A stretch of DNA of 64,000 nucleotides, taken from Mycolicibacterium baixiangningiae. GTDB lineage: Bacteria; Actinomycetota; Actinomycetes; Mycobacteriales; Mycobacteriaceae. Below the pieces are notes generated by a model. That model saw only the letters and a program-made list of their open reading frames with translations. It was not told where the DNA came from and ran no database searches. Of the stretch, positions 20,496 to 31,524 are shown piece by piece; positions within the stretch are counted from its first letter, which is position 1, and every line of letters starts with the position of its first letter. The stretch lies in NCBI RefSeq assembly GCF_016313185.1, contig NZ_CP066218.1, forward strand, positions 3,596,001-3,660,000, given 5' to 3'. The translations under genes and the position numbers were made by a program.

Positions 20496-21836
20496 CTAGC
20501 GTGCGGCTTGCGGCCGCCGGCGCGGGCCACGCGAGCGGGATGCGGCGTCGCCGCCCTGAGCCCGCCCCTGTCGCTCGCCGTGGCCCTGCGGTGCGGGGCG
20601 CCGGCGACGGGGCCGGTCACCACCAGCGACGCGGGGCTGCTCGACGGTCTGCGGTGCGGGCGCCTTGAACGGCGCAACCTCACCGACCAGCGCGGTCACC
20701 GACTCCGACGTCGCGGCGACCTGCTGGGGGGCGACGTTGATGCCGGCGCGGCGCAGCAGCGCAGCGGTGTCCCTGCGCTCCTCCGGCAGCACGACGGTCA
20801 CCACGTCACCGGCACTGCCGGCGCGTGCGGTGCGACCCGACCGGTGCAGGTAGGCCTTGTGCTCGACCGGCGGGTCCACGTGCACGACGAGTTCGACCTC
20901 GTCGACGTGCACACCACGGGCGGCGATGTCGGTCGCCACCAGCACCCTGGCGCTGCCTGAGGAGAACGCGGCGAGGTTGCGCTCGCGGGCGTTCTGCGAG
21001 AGATTGCCGTGCAGATCGACCGAGGGCACACCGTTCTCGGTGAGCTGACGGGCCAGCTTGCGGGCCTGATGCTTGGTGCGCATGAACAGGATCCGGCGCC
21101 CGGTGCCCGCAGCCAGGGTGTGCACCAGCGCCTTCTTCTCCGACGCACCGGCCACGTGGAAGACGTGGTGGGTCATCGCAGGCGGCGGTGCGTTGGCCTC
21201 GTCGACTGAGTGGGTGACGGGCTCACGCAGGAACCGGTTGACCAGCTTGTCGACGCCGTTGTCGAGCGTCGCCGAGAACAGCAGGCGCTGGCCGCCGGCG
21301 GGGGTGGCCGCCAGGATCCGGGTGACGCCGGGCAGGAACCCGAGGTCGGCCATGTGATCGGCTTCGTCGAGCACGGTGATCTCGACCCCGTCCAGATGGA
21401 TGATCCGCTGGCGCATCAGGTCTTCCAGCCGTCCCGGGCAGGCGACGACGATGTCGACCCCGGCCCGCAACGCGGCGGCCTGCGGATTCTGCGAAACGCC
21501 ACCGAAGATGGTGGCGACCTTCAAATCGTATGCGGCGGCGAGAGGTTCGAGCACCGCGGTGATCTGGCTGGCGAGCTCACGTGTCGGCGCGAGAACCAGG
21601 CCCGAGGGCCGCGACGAGCGGCGCTTGGAGTCGGCAAGCCGGCTCACCAGGGGCAGGGAGAACGCCAGCGTCTTACCGCTGCCGGTCTTTCCGCGGCCGA
21701 GCACGTCACGGCCGGCCAGGCTGTCGGGCAGTGTCGCGGCCTGGATCGGGAACGGGCTGTCGATGCCGCGGTTCTCCAGAACACGTCGCAACGGGCCACG
21801 TACACCGAGGTCGGCGAATGAGGGTGCAGTCGTCAT
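20496..21836 (-). CDS. DEAD-box ATP-dependent RNA helicase
   Basis: This 446-residue RhlE/CsdA-like helicase unwinds RNA duplexes in RNA decay or ribosome assembly. Visible motifs in order are the Q-motif region (SFADLGV, FPIQAATLP), the P-loop KTGSGKT near residue 53, DEAD (VLDEADHM) near 154, SAT (LFSATLD), and motif VI HRSGRTARAG near 330. It ends in a long basic Arg/Pro/Gln-rich tail that probably binds RNA. The ATG at 21836 gives the family start MTTAPSFADLG; the frame runs 28 codons further without similarity. A ~200-base leader with a strong hairpin precedes it. Confidence 0.93.
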   Translation of the reverse strand: MTTAPSFADLGVRGPLRRVLENRGIDSPFPIQAATLPDSLAGRDVLGRGKTGSGKTLAFSLPLVSRLADSKRRSSRPSGLVLAPTRELASQITAVLEPLAAAYDLKVATIFGGVSQNPQAAALRAGVDIVVACPGRLEDLMRQRIIHLDGVEITVLDEADHMADLGFLPGVTRILAATPAGGQRLLFSATLDNGVDKLVNRFLREPVTHSVDEANAPPPAMTHHVFHVAGASEKKALVHTLAAGTGRRILFMRTKHQARKLARQLTENGVPSVDLHGNLSQNARERNLAAFSSGSARVLVATDIAARGVHVDEVELVVHVDPPVEHKAYLHRSGRTARAGSAGDVVTVVLPEERRDTAALLRRAGINVAPQQVAATSESVTALVGEVAPFKAPAPQTVEQPRVAGGDRPRRRRPAPQGHGERQGRAQGGDAASRSRGPRRRPQAAR

Positions 21837-21893
21837 GCAGATGATGCCTTTCAGGGCAGTATCAGTGTGCCGCGGCCGCAACGCGACGAGTGG

Positions 21894-21913
21894 CACACCG
21901 CCGGGGCGGTGTG
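21894..21913 (-). other. Strong hairpin in the 5' leader of the RNA helicase gene
   Basis: CACACCGCC (21894-21902) and GGCGGTGTG (21905-21913) form a 9-bp GC-rich stem, 58 bp before the helicase ATG, and weaker pairing (TGGCA/TGGGCA) can extend it. The rest of the ~220-base gap up to hflX shows no gene. Confidence 0.5.
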
Positions 21914-22056
21914 TGGGCACACAGGTGGGCGAGATTGCCGGTCAGCAATATCGATCGCCGCGAGAAGAGCTTGAGCCGGACGCGATGGTAAGCGTTCCAC
22001 GACGAGCCGTGGTCATCGATGACGATGGGTACGGCCTTCTCGATCAGTCTAGCGCA

Positions 22057-23508
22057 TCAGTACGTCGCGAACTCGCGCAGGCCCGCCGCGAGCGCGACGG
22101 GCACCCGCGCCTTGATCCGCGTTCCGTCCGTGGTGTGTTCGGTGGCGTCGATGCGCCCCTCGCTGTGCACGCGTGCCACGAGATCGCCGCGGTCGTAAGG
22201 GATGGTGACGTCGACGGTGGTGTCGGTGGACTCCACCAGTTCCGACATCCGGGCCGAAAGCCGGTCGAGGCCTTGGCCGGTGCGCGCCGAGACGAAAACC
22301 GCATCGGGCAGGGCGCCGCGCAGGTGCGCCAGCGCCACCCCGTCGGCGGCGTCGATCTTGTTGACCACCAACAATTCCGGGGCGGGCTTGCCCTTCTGGT
22401 CGGCGATCACCTCGTTGATCACCTGACGGACCGCGCTGATCTGGGCCAGCGGGTTGGCATCCGAACCGTCGACGACGTGCACGAGCAGGTCGGCGTCGCC
22501 GACCTCCTCGAGTGTCGAGCGGAACGCCTCGACCAACTGTGTGGGCAGGTGACGCACGAACCCGACGGTGTCAGTCAGCACGAAGGGCCGCCCGTCGTCG
22601 AATTCGCCGCGGCGCGTTGTGGGTTCGAGTGTGGCGAACAACGCGTTCTCGACCAGCACACCCGCGCCGGTGAGCGCATTGAGCAGGCTCGACTTCCCGG
22701 CGTTGGTGTAGCCGACGATCGCCACCGACGGAACCTCGGTGCGCCGCCGCCCACTGCGCTGAGTGTCGCGGATCTTCTTCATGTCCTTGATCTCGCGGCG
22801 CAGCTTGCTCATCCGCTCGCGGATGCGGCGGCGGTCGGTTTCGATCTTCGTCTCGCCGGGACCACGCGTGCCGACACCGCCACCGGCCCCGCCGGCACGG
22901 CCGCCCGCCTGTCGCGACATCGATTCACCCCAGCCTCGCAGCCGGGGCAGCATGTACTCCATCTGCGCCAGGGACACCTGGGCTTTGCCCTCGCGGCTGG
23001 TGGCGTGCTGGGCGAAGATGTCGAGGATCAGTGCGGTCCGGTCGATGACCTTGACTTTGACGATCTTCTCCAGGGCATTCAGCTGAGCGGGGCTCAATTC
23101 ACCGTCGCAGATCACCGTGTCGGCGCCGGTGGCGAGCACGATCTCGCGCAGTTCGGCCGCCTTGCCGGAGCCGATGTAGGTCGAGGCGTCGGGCTTGTCG
23201 CGGCGCTGGACGACGCCTTCGAGCACCTCGGAGCCCGCGGTCTCGGCCAGGGCGGCGAGTTCGGCGAGGCCGGCTTCCGCGTCGGCCGCGCTGCCGTCGG
23301 TCCACACGCCCACCAGCACGACTCGTTCGAGGCGGAGTTGGCGGTACTCGACTTCGGTGACGTCGGCGAGTTCGGTGGACAACCCGGCGACACGGCGCAG
23401 GGCGGTGCGGTCGTCGAGCGCGAGTTCGCCCGCGCTGGGAGTGTCGTGTGAAGGGAATTCTGGATACGTCATGAGCGAACCAAGGTTCGCACGGAGATCA
23501 CTTTTCAT
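22057..23508 (-). CDS. hflX: Ribosome-associated GTPase HflX
   Basis: HflX is a translational GTPase that splits stalled or stressed 70S ribosomes; the mycobacterial protein is linked to hypoxia and macrolide tolerance. The 483-residue protein has the N-terminal HflX nucleotide-binding domain (VVLVGVW near 65, VICDGELSP near 134), a Gly/Arg linker (GGRAGGAGGGVGTRGPGE) and a Ras-like G domain with P-loop GYTNAGKSS near 267 and NKID later. ATG at 23508 has GAGGTG just upstream; ATG at 23472 (MTYPEF) is the alternative. It begins 9 bp after the dapF stop, so the two are likely one operon. Confidence 0.95.
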   Translation of the reverse strand: MKSDLRANLGSLMTYPEFPSHDTPSAGELALDDRTALRRVAGLSTELADVTEVEYRQLRLERVVLVGVWTDGSAADAEAGLAELAALAETAGSEVLEGVVQRRDKPDASTYIGSGKAAELREIVLATGADTVICDGELSPAQLNALEKIVKVKVIDRTALILDIFAQHATSREGKAQVSLAQMEYMLPRLRGWGESMSRQAGGRAGGAGGGVGTRGPGETKIETDRRRIRERMSKLRREIKDMKKIRDTQRSGRRRTEVPSVAIVGYTNAGKSSLLNALTGAGVLVENALFATLEPTTRRGEFDDGRPFVLTDTVGFVRHLPTQLVEAFRSTLEEVGDADLLVHVVDGSDANPLAQISAVRQVINEVIADQKGKPAPELLVVNKIDAADGVALAHLRGALPDAVFVSARTGQGLDRLSARMSELVESTDTTVDVTIPYDRGDLVARVHSEGRIDATEHTTDGTRIKARVPVALAAGLREFATY

Positions 23509-23517
23509 GCACCTCGA

Positions 23518-24399
23518 TTAACGCTGATGAGACTGCCACCATTCCCCCGCGAGTTCTCCGCTGGCGACGAGTTCCGACGGGCCCCGCAGGAAACTGCTGG
23601 TCTCGGTGACCGTGACCGTGACCACGCCACCGGGGATCCGGACGTCGAGCGTGCCCGCCGCCACTCCGTCATGGGCGAGTGCCGCAACGGCGGCTGCCAC
23701 TGTTCCCGTCCCGCACGAGCGCGTTTCACCGACACCCCGTTCATGTACCCGCATCGACACCGCGCCATCCCGCGCAGCCGTGAGCACTTCCACATTGACT
23801 CCGTCGGGGAACTGTTCGGTGTCGAACCGGACGGGCGCGGCCACGTCGAGCGCCGTTAGCTCCGCCTCGGTCAGCGTTGCATCGACGCAGGCCAGGTGGG
23901 GGTTGCCGACGTCGACGCCGAGTCCGGTGAACGTTCGGCCGCCGACGACCGCCGACCCGGCGCCGAGCTGGTTGACCTTGCCCATCTCGACCGTCACGTC
24001 GGCCCGGGAGCGGTGTGCCGGGTCGAAACCGTGCAGGACGACCGGGCGCGGCCCGGCCAGCGAGCCCACCACGAACTCGTCGCGGGACTCCAGACCGGCC
24101 GCGCGCAGGTAGTGCGCGAACACCCGCACACCGTTACCGCACATCTGGGCGATCGATCCGTCGGCGTTGCGGTAGTCCATGTACCAGTCGCGGGCCTCGA
24201 CGCCCTCGGGCAGCCGCTCGAACACCCCGGCCGCCTGGGCCGCGCCGGCGGTGGTGATCCTCAGCACACCGTCGGCGCCGAGTCCGCGGCGACGGTCGCA
24301 CAGCGCGGAGACTGCGGCCGGCGTCAGCGCCACCTGCGCATCGAGGTCGGGCAGCAGGACGAAATCGTTCTGCGTCCCGTGTCCCTTGGCGAACTGCAC
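23518..24399 (-). CDS. dapF: Diaminopimelate epimerase
   Basis: DapF interconverts LL- and meso-diaminopimelate for lysine and peptidoglycan synthesis. The catalytic cysteine pair is intact: Cys87 (MCGNGVRVF) and Cys229 (RSCGTGT). The 293-residue product starts at GTG 24399 (then [11 protein letters not shown]), matching homologues that begin MIFAKGHG. The upstream open frame overlaps miaA and is not conserved. It follows miaA with a 4-bp gap. Confidence 0.96.
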   Translation of the reverse strand: MQFAKGHGTQNDFVLLPDLDAQVALTPAAVSALCDRRRGLGADGVLRITTAGAAQAAGVFERLPEGVEARDWYMDYRNADGSIAQMCGNGVRVFAHYLRAAGLESRDEFVVGSLAGPRPVVLHGFDPAHRSRADVTVEMGKVNQLGAGSAVVGGRTFTGLGVDVGNPHLACVDATLTEAELTALDVAAPVRFDTEQFPDGVNVEVLTAARDGAVSMRVHERGVGETRSCGTGTVAAAVAALAHDGVAAGTLDVRIPGGVVTVTVTETSSFLRGPSELVASGELAGEWWQSHQR

Positions 24400-24403
24400 C
24401 AGG

Positions 24404-25309
24404 TCAGGATACGGCGCGCCAGGTGCGCAGCGTGTGATCGACGTTGTCCGGCGACGCGCCGTCCAGCCAGCGCACGCGGTGGTCGCGGCGGAACCAGGAC
24501 CGCTGCCTGCGCACGTAGCGGCGGGTGCCGATGAACGTGGGTTCCCGCGCTGCCGACCCGTCGCCGCCGGCGTCCAGGTCGGCGAGCACCTGGGCATACC
24601 CCAGCGCCCGCGATGCGGTCACCCCTTCACGCAGGCCCTGGGGCAGCAGGCCCTGCACCTCCGCGACCAGCCCCTCGGCGAACATCGTGTCGGTTCGTGC
24701 CGCCAACCGCTCATCGAGAATCGCCGTCTCCCAGTCCAATCCGATGATCGAGGTGTCCCAGCGCGGCGCGCCGATCGTGGGCGCCGACGCCGCGAAGGGC
24801 CGGCCGGTCAACTCCACCACCTCCATCGCGCGCACGATGCGACGGCCGTCGGTCGGCAGGATGGACGCCGCCGCGTCCGGGTCCACCACGGCCAGTTCGC
24901 CGTGCAGTGCCGCCACCCCGACCTCGGCCAGGCGCCGCTCCCATCTGCCCCGCACGGCGGGATCGGTGGCGGGAAACGCCCAGTCGTCGAGCAGCGCCTG
25001 GACGTACATCATCGACCCGCCGACGATGATCGGCACCGCGCCGCGGGCGGCGATGGACTCGACGTCGCGGGCGGCGTCGGCCTGGTAGTGCGCGACGGAC
25101 GCGGTCTCGGTGACGTCGAGCACGTCGAGCTGGTGATGCGGCACGCCACGGCGCTGTGCGTGCGGCAGCTTCGCGGTGCCGATGTCCATTCCGCGGTAGA
25201 GCTGCATGGCGTCGGCGTTGACGATCTCGCCGCCCACCCGTTCGGCCACCTCCAGGGCCAGCGCCGACTTCCCCGTCCCGGTCGGCCCGATGATCGCCAG
25301 CGGTCTCAT
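24404..25309 (-). CDS. miaA: tRNA dimethylallyltransferase MiaA
   Basis: MiaA adds the isopentenyl group to A37 of tRNAs reading UNN codons, the first step before MiaB. The P-loop GPTGTGKS is at residues 8-15, followed by [17 protein letters not shown] near 33 and the [12 protein letters not shown] segment near 270. The 301-residue length is typical. The ATG at 25309 overlaps the stop of the upstream dioxygenase-like gene (ATGA), so the pair is translationally coupled. Confidence 0.96.
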   Translation of the reverse strand: MRPLAIIGPTGTGKSALALEVAERVGGEIVNADAMQLYRGMDIGTAKLPHAQRRGVPHHQLDVLDVTETASVAHYQADAARDVESIAARGAVPIIVGGSMMYVQALLDDWAFPATDPAVRGRWERRLAEVGVAALHGELAVVDPDAAASILPTDGRRIVRAMEVVELTGRPFAASAPTIGAPRWDTSIIGLDWETAILDERLAARTDTMFAEGLVAEVQGLLPQGLREGVTASRALGYAQVLADLDAGGDGSAAREPTFIGTRRYVRRQRSWFRRDHRVRWLDGASPDNVDHTLRTWRAVS

Positions 25310-26007
25310 GGCGTCCAGCGACCGGCGAAATAGCCGACGCCGTACGGCGCGCCGCGGTAGTACTCCTGGGCGCCGGCGGGTGCGGGTTCGGTCAGCCCGG
25401 CCAGCACCTGATAGGCGACCCGCCCGACGACCGAACGCGGCAGCCGGCCGAGCGCGGCGGCGGCACCGGTGGCCAGCGCATCGTCGAGAGCCGCCTGGAC
25501 GGGGACGGATTCGGGGTCGTAGCCGCCCGGCGCCGGCGGGGTCAGGGTGTGGCAGCCGTCGGCGACCACGAGTACGCCGATGTCGCCGTCGGCCTCGTCG
25601 ATCAGGGCGCGCAGCCGCCTGCCGTGGGCCAGCGCAGTATCGGGGTCGTGTTCGGCGGAGAACACGCGCACCTCGGCCGCGGCGTGTGCGGCGAACCTTC
25701 CGCGCACCCACCCGGCGGCCAGCGCGCACAGCGGCATCTCGACGGGGTCGCCCGCGCCGTCCGGCGACAGGTCGTCGGGTGAGAGCGCCACCCGCACGTC
25801 GACGCCGTAGCCGGCGAACGTGCCCACCCGCGGTGGGGTGAGCATCTCGTCGGACGGGCCGACGCCGACCGCGACCCACCGATCCGGCAGTCCGTGCACA
25901 CAGCGCGCCACCGCCGCACGCAGATCCGCCAGCTCGTCAGCCGCGCCGCCGGCCAGTTCGGGCACCATCACCGGCGCGGACGGTACGAGGGCGATCGCGG
26001 TGAGCAC
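25306..26007 (-). CDS. Class III extradiol dioxygenase-fold protein (Rv2728c-like)
   Basis: This 233-residue protein resembles the class III extradiol ring-cleavage dioxygenase (LigB/Memo-like) fold: [11 protein letters not shown] near the start, a VGVGPSDEM segment near 48 and [19 protein letters not shown] near 148-166. Active-site histidines of true dioxygenases are not clearly conserved, so an enzymatic role is doubtful. It leads the Rv2728c-miaA-dapF-hflX order and overlaps miaA by 4 bp. Confidence 0.82.
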   Translation of the reverse strand: MLTAIALVPSAPVMVPELAGGAADELADLRAAVARCVHGLPDRWVAVGVGPSDEMLTPPRVGTFAGYGVDVRVALSPDDLSPDGAGDPVEMPLCALAAGWVRGRFAAHAAAEVRVFSAEHDPDTALAHGRRLRALIDEADGDIGVLVVADGCHTLTPPAPGGYDPESVPVQAALDDALATGAAAALGRLPRSVVGRVAYQVLAGLTEPAPAGAQEYYRGAPYGVGYFAGRWTP

Positions 26008-26029
26008 GCCACCAAACTAGTGGCCGGCA

Positions 26030-26908
26030 CTAATGCGCGAGAGAGGCCCGGGCTTCGGCGCCGGCCGCTTCACCACGGGCCAGCGCGGCGGTGGCCAGCA
26101 CCATCACCGCGGCCGCGACGATCAGCGTCATCCAGCCGGCCTCACCGGGGCGCATCGTCTCGCCGAGCACAAAGACACCGAGTGCCGAGCCGACCACCGG
26201 TTCAGCCACCGTCATCGTCGGCAGCGACGCGGTCAGCGCACCGGACCGGAACGACGCCTGCTGCCACGCCGTGCCCGCGATGGCGACCACCGCGAGTGCG
26301 TAGAGCTCCGGCATCTGCAGCACCGCCCACAGCCCGTCGCCGAGCCGGTCCACGACCCCCTTGGTGAGGACGGCGAACACCCCCCACAGGGCACCCGACA
26401 CGAGCGCCAGCAGCACCGCACTGGTCGTACCCGAGGCGATCCGTGCGCCGACGACGCCCACCACCAGGAGTGGGACCAGCACCGCGATCACCACCGTCCA
26501 CGTCTCCCAGGACGCCCGTGCATGTCCTGCGGTCGGATTGCCCACGGTGACGATCACGGCGACCGCACCGGCCAGCAGGGCGGCCCACAGCCACTCCCAG
26601 TGCGTCACCCGGCGCCCGGTCAGGCGGGCGTTGATCGGCAGCGCGAAAAGCAGCGACGTCACGAGCAGGGCCTGCACCAGCAGCACCGAGCCCAACCCGA
26701 GCGCCGCGGCCTGCAGACCGAAGCCCGCCGCGGCGACGATGCTGCCCAGCCACCACTGCCGGTCGCGCAACAGCCGGACGAACAGCTCGAGGTGGCCGAC
26801 CGCTTCGTCGGTGACCTCGTGCGCGGAACGTTGGTGGATGACGTCGCCGATCGCGATGAAGAAGGCCGCGCCCAGCGCCAGCAGCGCGGCGATATCCGCC
26901 CTGGCCAT
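26030..26908 (-). CDS. DMT/EamA-like multi-pass membrane protein (Rv2729c-like)
   Basis: This 292-residue protein has nine or ten hydrophobic helices and the duplicated layout of the drug/metabolite transporter superfamily. Conserved features are an N-terminal [19 protein letters not shown] segment and [16 protein letters not shown] near 240. No substrate can be assigned. GAGGAG lies 6 bp before the ATG at 26908; the much longer open frame upstream is a compositional artefact. It lies 22 bp upstream of the dioxygenase-like gene and may head that operon. Confidence 0.87.
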   Translation of the reverse strand: MARADIAALLALGAAFFIAIGDVIHQRSAHEVTDEAVGHLELFVRLLRDRQWWLGSIVAAAGFGLQAAALGLGSVLLVQALLVTSLLFALPINARLTGRRVTHWEWLWAALLAGAVAVIVTVGNPTAGHARASWETWTVVIAVLVPLLVVGVVGARIASGTTSAVLLALVSGALWGVFAVLTKGVVDRLGDGLWAVLQMPELYALAVVAIAGTAWQQASFRSGALTASLPTMTVAEPVVGSALGVFVLGETMRPGEAGWMTLIVAAAVMVLATAALARGEAAGAEARASLAH

Positions 26909-27113
26909 GGCATCTCCTCGTCGTCGTAGCGGACACGAGCGTGCCCGCACGGCATGCGCTCCGCAAACCGGAGCACCGAACGTGTGCGCACACCCCCGGC
27001 GGACCTGTTTCAATAGCTTCGACAGCCAGGCAGACCGATCCATGCCGATAGCAAGGGCGCCGCGTTGCGCGGCAGTGCGCGGTCCACCGCGCGGAGGGTG
27101 CGAGGAACAGAAC

Positions 27114-28493
27114 ATGACGACCAGCGAGCCGGGTGCTACCTCCGAGGTCAACGACGAGATGACACCGAGTCCGGTGCCGGGGCCGGCGCCCCGACCGGGG
27201 CCCTCGCCCCGACCGGGACCACCGCGCCCGGTCCCCCGCCCCGGGCGCCCGACGCCTGCCCCCGCGTTGGCGGTACCGCCCGCCAGCGACCCCCACCGGT
27301 TCGGGCGGGTCGATCCCGACGGCACCGTCTGGCTGATCACCGCATCCGGTGAGCGTGTCATCGGGTCGTGGCAGGCCGGTGAGCCCGAGGCTGCCTACAC
27401 CCACTACGGGCGCCGCTTCGACGACCTGCAGACCGAGGTGGTGCTGCTCGAACAGCGGCTGCTCACCCATGTCGGCGACGCCCGCAAGATCAAGGCCGCC
27501 GCCGCCACGCTGGCCGAGACCCTGCCGGACGCGCATGTGCTCGGTGACGTGGACTCGCTGGCGGCGCGACTCGCCGCGATCGCCGAACACGCGAACGAGG
27601 AGGCCCAGGCCGAACGCGCCCGCCGTGACGAGCAGCGCGCCGCGCAGTTGGCCCGCAAGGAAGCGCTGGCCGTCGAGGCCGAGGACCTCGCCTCGAACTC
27701 CACGCAGTGGAAGGCCGCGGGCGATCGGCTCCGCGAGATCCTCGACGAGTGGCGCACGATCACCGGACTGGACCGCAAGACCGACGACGCGCTGTGGAAG
27801 CGCTACTCGGCGGCACGGGAGACCTTCAATCGGCGCCGCGGCTCGCACTTCGCCGACCTGGACCGGGGCCGCGCGGGCGCGCGCCAGGCCAAGGAGGCGC
27901 TGTGCGAACGTGCCGAGGCGCTCTCCGGGTCCACCGACTGGGGTGGGACCAGCGCGGTGTTCCGTGACCTGCTGGCGGAGTGGAAGGCCGCCGGCCGGGC
28001 GGCCAAGGACGTGGACGACGCCCTGTGGCAGCGGTTCAAGGCCGCCCAGGATGCGTTCTTCTCGGCCCGCAACGCGGCGACCGCCGAACGCGACAGCGAA
28101 TTCAAGGCCAATGCCGCTGCCAAGGAGGCGCTGCTGGCCCAGGCTGAACGCCTCGACGTCTCCAACGCCGAGGCGGCCCGTGGCGCGTTCCGTGCGATCG
28201 GTGACAAGTGGGACGCGATCGGCAAGGTGCCCCGGGAGCGGGCCCCCGAATTCGAGCGGCGACTGCGCGCGGTGGAGAAGAGGGTCCGTGACGCGGCGTC
28301 GTCGAACTCAATCGATCCCGGAGCGCAGGCCCGCGCCGATCAGTTCCGGGTGCGTGCCGAGCAGTTCGAGCGCCAGGCGGAGAAGGCCGCGGCCGCGGGC
28401 CGGACCAAGGACGCCGAGCAGGCACGTGCGAGCGCCGAACAATGGCGGCAGTGGGCCGACGCGGCCGCCCAAGCGGTGGGTAAGCGGCGCTAA
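27114..28493 (+). CDS. DUF349 coiled-coil protein (Rv2731-like)
   Basis: This 459-residue protein has a Pro-rich disordered N-terminus (about 15-60), a short globular segment ([19 protein letters not shown] near 65) and three or more DUF349 repeats of ~75 residues. The repeats show the recurring pattern W-x7-R-x5-W followed by DDALWKRY or DDALWQRF. It is strongly helical. DUF349 proteins are linked to RNA binding in some bacteria, with no defined role in mycobacteria. The ATG at 27114 lies 7 bp after a GAGGAA. Its stop overlaps the convergent gene's stop by 4 bp. Confidence 0.9.
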   Translation: MTTSEPGATSEVNDEMTPSPVPGPAPRPGPSPRPGPPRPVPRPGRPTPAPALAVPPASDPHRFGRVDPDGTVWLITASGERVIGSWQAGEPEAAYTHYGRRFDDLQTEVVLLEQRLLTHVGDARKIKAAAATLAETLPDAHVLGDVDSLAARLAAIAEHANEEAQAERARRDEQRAAQLARKEALAVEAEDLASNSTQWKAAGDRLREILDEWRTITGLDRKTDDALWKRYSAARETFNRRRGSHFADLDRGRAGARQAKEALCERAEALSGSTDWGGTSAVFRDLLAEWKAAGRAAKDVDDALWQRFKAAQDAFFSARNAATAERDSEFKANAAAKEALLAQAERLDVSNAEAARGAFRAIGDKWDAIGKVPRERAPEFERRLRAVEKRVRDAASSNSIDPGAQARADQFRVRAEQFERQAEKAAAAGRTKDAEQARASAEQWRQWADAAAQAVGKRR

Positions 28494-29107
28494 GCGCCGG
28501 CGGTCCCGTCTCCGCGCCGGTCGTCGCGCCGGTTGTCTTCGTTGTCGAAGGAGTCCAGCAGACCCTTCTGGTGGGTCTCCGCGGCGCGGCGGCGACGCTC
28601 CTCCTCGGCGGCCAACTGCACCGCGGTGCGCGTCCACACCAGCCGCGCCCAGTGGAACGTGAGCACGATCACCGCGAGCCAGCCGATCACCAGTCCGACG
28701 CCGGGCCCCGGATACGGTTCGGCGGCGGTCTGCCGCGACCACACGGCGAGCATCCCGATCGCGCTGGCCACTGCCGATCCCGCCAACGCCACCCAGGCGA
28801 CGGCCCACCGGCGGGTGAGCAGCGCCAGGATCGAGAACCCGACGGAGAACACGATCGCCAGCACGGCAAACACCCGCGACGGCAGCGACACGCCTTCGCG
28901 GCCCGCGGCGTCGGTGGCCACCAGCACGTCGAAACCCCTGGCACCGCCGGTGTGCGGCAGCACGAACGACAGCAGCACGACGAACACCAGGATGGCGACC
29001 ACCAAAGCGCGTGCGCCGGGGTCGAATTCGCGTGCCACCCGCCGCTCGACGTCTTCGATGTCGCCCCGGTAGGAGTCGAAACCCTCCGGTCCGCCCGAGG
29101 TGCTCAC
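28490..29107 (-). CDS. Four-helix membrane protein (Rv2732c-like)
   Basis: This ~205-residue protein has four predicted transmembrane helices (about residues 36-52, 78-96, 103-122 and 138-156) and a charged cytoplasmic tail. The function is unknown. I use the GTG at 29107 because it overlaps the miaB stop as GTGA, typical of coupled genes; ATG at 29116 would add three residues. The gene follows miaB as Rv2732c follows Rv2733c. Confidence 0.82.
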   Translation of the reverse strand: MSTSGGPEGFDSYRGDIEDVERRVAREFDPGARALVVAILVFVVLLSFVLPHTGGARGFDVLVATDAAGREGVSLPSRVFAVLAIVFSVGFSILALLTRRWAVAWVALAGSAVASAIGMLAVWSRQTAAEPYPGPGVGLVIGWLAVIVLTFHWARLVWTRTAVQLAAEEERRRRAAETHQKGLLDSFDNEDNRRDDRRGDGTAGA

Positions 29108-30660
29108 AGCGCACATCCGCTCGTCGCGGGGACCGGTGCGGGCACCCCGACACCCGGCATGCCCAGGCCCACCCCGGTACGGGGCCGGCGTCCCTGCGCG
29201 TGAGCGTCACCGGCAGGGGTGCGGCGGTGACTGTGCAGGGTGGCGTCGGCGATCAGATGGTGCGGTGCCGCGCCGGTCACCGTGGTGGTGACGACGTCGC
29301 CGGGCCGGATGTCGGCGCCGGCGGGGGCGAAGTGCACGAGCCGGCCGTCGCGCGCGCGACCGGACATCCGCGCCGTGGCCGCATCCTTTCGACCCTCACC
29401 CGTGGCCACCAGCAGTTCGACCGTGCGTCCCACCTGGGCCAGGTTCTCGTCCAGCGAAATCTTCTCCTGCAACTCGATGAGGCGTTGATAACGTTCGCTG
29501 ACAACGGCTTTGGGAAGCTGTCCGGGCATGTCGGCCGCCGGTGTGCCAGGCCTCTTGGAGTACTGGAACGTGAAGGCGCTCGCGAACCGCGAGGCGGCCA
29601 CCACGTCGAGCGTGGCCTGGAAGTCCTCTTCCGTCTCGCCGGGGAAGCCGACGATCAGGTCGGTGGTGATCGCCGCGTCGGGGATCGCCGCGCGTACCCG
29701 GTCGATGATCGACAGGTACTTCTCGGCGCGGTAGGACCGGCGCATGGCCCGAAGGATCCGGTCGGAGCCGGACTGCAGCGGCATGTGCAGGGTCGGGCAC
29801 ACATTCGCCGTATCCGCCATCGCCTCGATCACGTCGTCGGTGAACTCCGCGGGATGCGGCGAGGTGAACCGCACCCGCTCCAGCCCGTCGATACGTCCGC
29901 ACGCGCGCAGCAGCTTCGCGAATGCGCCACGGTCCCGGCGCGATTCGGACCACATCGTCGGGTCCTCGCGCAAGCGCTCGTCCGTGGCGAACGACACGCC
30001 GTAGGCATTGACGTTCTGGCCCAGCAGCGTGACCTCGAGCACACCCTGATCGACCAGGGTCTGGATCTCGCCGAGGATGTCGCCGGGACGACGGTCGACC
30101 TCTTTACCGCGCAGCGCGGGGACGATGCAGAACGTGCAGGTGTTGTTGCAGCCCACCGAGATCGACACCCACCCCGCATACGCGGATTCGCGCGCGGCGG
30201 GAAGTGTCGACGGGAACTCCTGAAGAGCTTCGGCGATCTCCACCTGAGCGACGCGGTTGTGGCGAGCGCGTTCCAGCAGGGTCGGCAGCGCACCGATGTT
30301 GTGCGTGCCGAACACCACGTCCACCCAGGGCGCCTTGCGCAGCACCGCGTCCCGGTCCTTCTGGGCCAGGCAACCGCCGACGGCGATCTGCATCTGCGGT
30401 TCGGACTGTTTGCGCGGCGCGAGGTGGGACAGGTTGCCGTAGAGCTTGTTGTCGGCGTTCTCGCGCACCGCACACGTGTTGAAGACCACCACGTCGGCGT
30501 CGGAGCCGTCGGCTGCGCGCCGGTAACCAGCGGCTTCCAGGAGGCCGGCCAGCCGCTCGGAGTCGTGCACGTTCATCTGACAGCCGTAGGTGCGAACCTG
30601 GTAGGTGCGCGCCACCGGCGGCAGCGCACCGGCCGCCTGCTGCGTCACCGTCGAAGTCAC
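29104..30660 (-). CDS. miaB: tRNA-2-methylthio-N6-dimethylallyladenosine synthase MiaB
   Basis: MiaB is a radical-SAM enzyme that methylthiolates i6A37 in tRNA, acting after MiaA. The 518-residue protein has the N-terminal methylthiotransferase domain with three cluster cysteines (TYGCQMN, NTCAVRE, GGCLAQ), the radical-SAM triad Cys171-Cys175-Cys178 (CNNTCTFC) and a C-terminal TRAM domain. The GTG at 30660 gives the family start; ATG at 30705 lies in the promoter region facing the glu operon. miaA and miaB are both in this window, about 4 kb apart. Confidence 0.95.
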   Translation of the reverse strand: MTSTVTQQAAGALPPVARTYQVRTYGCQMNVHDSERLAGLLEAAGYRRAADGSDADVVVFNTCAVRENADNKLYGNLSHLAPRKQSEPQMQIAVGGCLAQKDRDAVLRKAPWVDVVFGTHNIGALPTLLERARHNRVAQVEIAEALQEFPSTLPAARESAYAGWVSISVGCNNTCTFCIVPALRGKEVDRRPGDILGEIQTLVDQGVLEVTLLGQNVNAYGVSFATDERLREDPTMWSESRRDRGAFAKLLRACGRIDGLERVRFTSPHPAEFTDDVIEAMADTANVCPTLHMPLQSGSDRILRAMRRSYRAEKYLSIIDRVRAAIPDAAITTDLIVGFPGETEEDFQATLDVVAASRFASAFTFQYSKRPGTPAADMPGQLPKAVVSERYQRLIELQEKISLDENLAQVGRTVELLVATGEGRKDAATARMSGRARDGRLVHFAPAGADIRPGDVVTTTVTGAAPHHLIADATLHSHRRTPAGDAHAQGRRPRTGVGLGMPGVGVPAPVPATSGCAL

Positions 30661-30734
30661 GGCCCCATGGTACGGGGGCGCCGGATTGATCACTTCCGGG
30701 CACATCAGGCATTACCTGGGTAAGGTCAGCACCC

Positions 30735-31499
30735 ATGGAAACGGCCGGACACGCCAGTCAGGCGGTCCCGATGATCTCGATGCAGGAGGTCAACAAGCAC
30801 TTCGGCGACCTGCACGTGCTCAAGGACATCAACCTGACGGTCCACCGCGGTCAGGTCGTGGTGGTGCTCGGCCCGTCGGGTTCGGGCAAATCCACGCTGT
30901 GCCGCACCATCAACCGACTCGAGACCATCGACTCGGGCACCATCGCGATCGACGGCGACGCGCTGCCCGCCGAAGGCCGCAAACTCGCCCAACTGCGCTC
31001 CGACGTCGGCATGGTGTTCCAGTCGTTCAACCTGTTCGCGCACAAGACGATTCTCGACAACATCACCCTCGCGCCGATGAAGGTGCGCGGACTGGGTAAG
31101 GATGCAGCGCGCGAGGCCGCGATGACACTGCTGGAGCGCGTCGGGGTGGCCAATCAGGCCGACAAGTACCCCGCCCAGTTGTCCGGCGGTCAGCAGCAGC
31201 GCGTCGCGATCGCCCGCTCGCTGGCGATGAACCCCAAGGTCATGCTCTTCGACGAGCCCACCAGCGCGCTCGACCCCGAAATGATCAACGAGGTGCTGGC
31301 GGTGATGGCATCGCTGGCGGGTGACGGGATGACCATGCTCGTGGTGACGCACGAGATGGGATTCGCCCGGCGCGCCTCGGACCGCGTGGTGTTCATGTCC
31401 GACGGCGCCATCGTCGAGGACGCCGAACCCGCGCAGTTCTTCGACAATCCGCAGACCGACCGCGCCAAGGATTTCCTCGGCAAGATTCTCCATCACTAA
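30735..31499 (+). CDS. gluA: Glutamate-type amino-acid ABC transporter ATPase
   Basis: This is the ATPase of a polar amino-acid importer. Walker [10 protein letters not shown] is at residues 46-54, the signature LSGGQQQR near 149 and Walker B VMLFDEP near 169. The 254-residue length is typical. Four genes in order (ATPase, binding protein, two permeases) match the corynebacterial/mycobacterial gluABCD system for glutamate. The ATG at 30735 is 25 bp after a TAAGGT-like segment; Met13 is an alternative start. It is divergent from miaB. Confidence 0.94.
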   Translation: METAGHASQAVPMISMQEVNKHFGDLHVLKDINLTVHRGQVVVVLGPSGSGKSTLCRTINRLETIDSGTIAIDGDALPAEGRKLAQLRSDVGMVFQSFNLFAHKTILDNITLAPMKVRGLGKDAAREAAMTLLERVGVANQADKYPAQLSGGQQQRVAIARSLAMNPKVMLFDEPTSALDPEMINEVLAVMASLAGDGMTMLVVTHEMGFARRASDRVVFMSDGAIVEDAEPAQFFDNPQTDRAKDFLGKILHH

Positions 31500-31524
31500 C
31501 GCTCGGCGAAAGGAAACCCCACCC

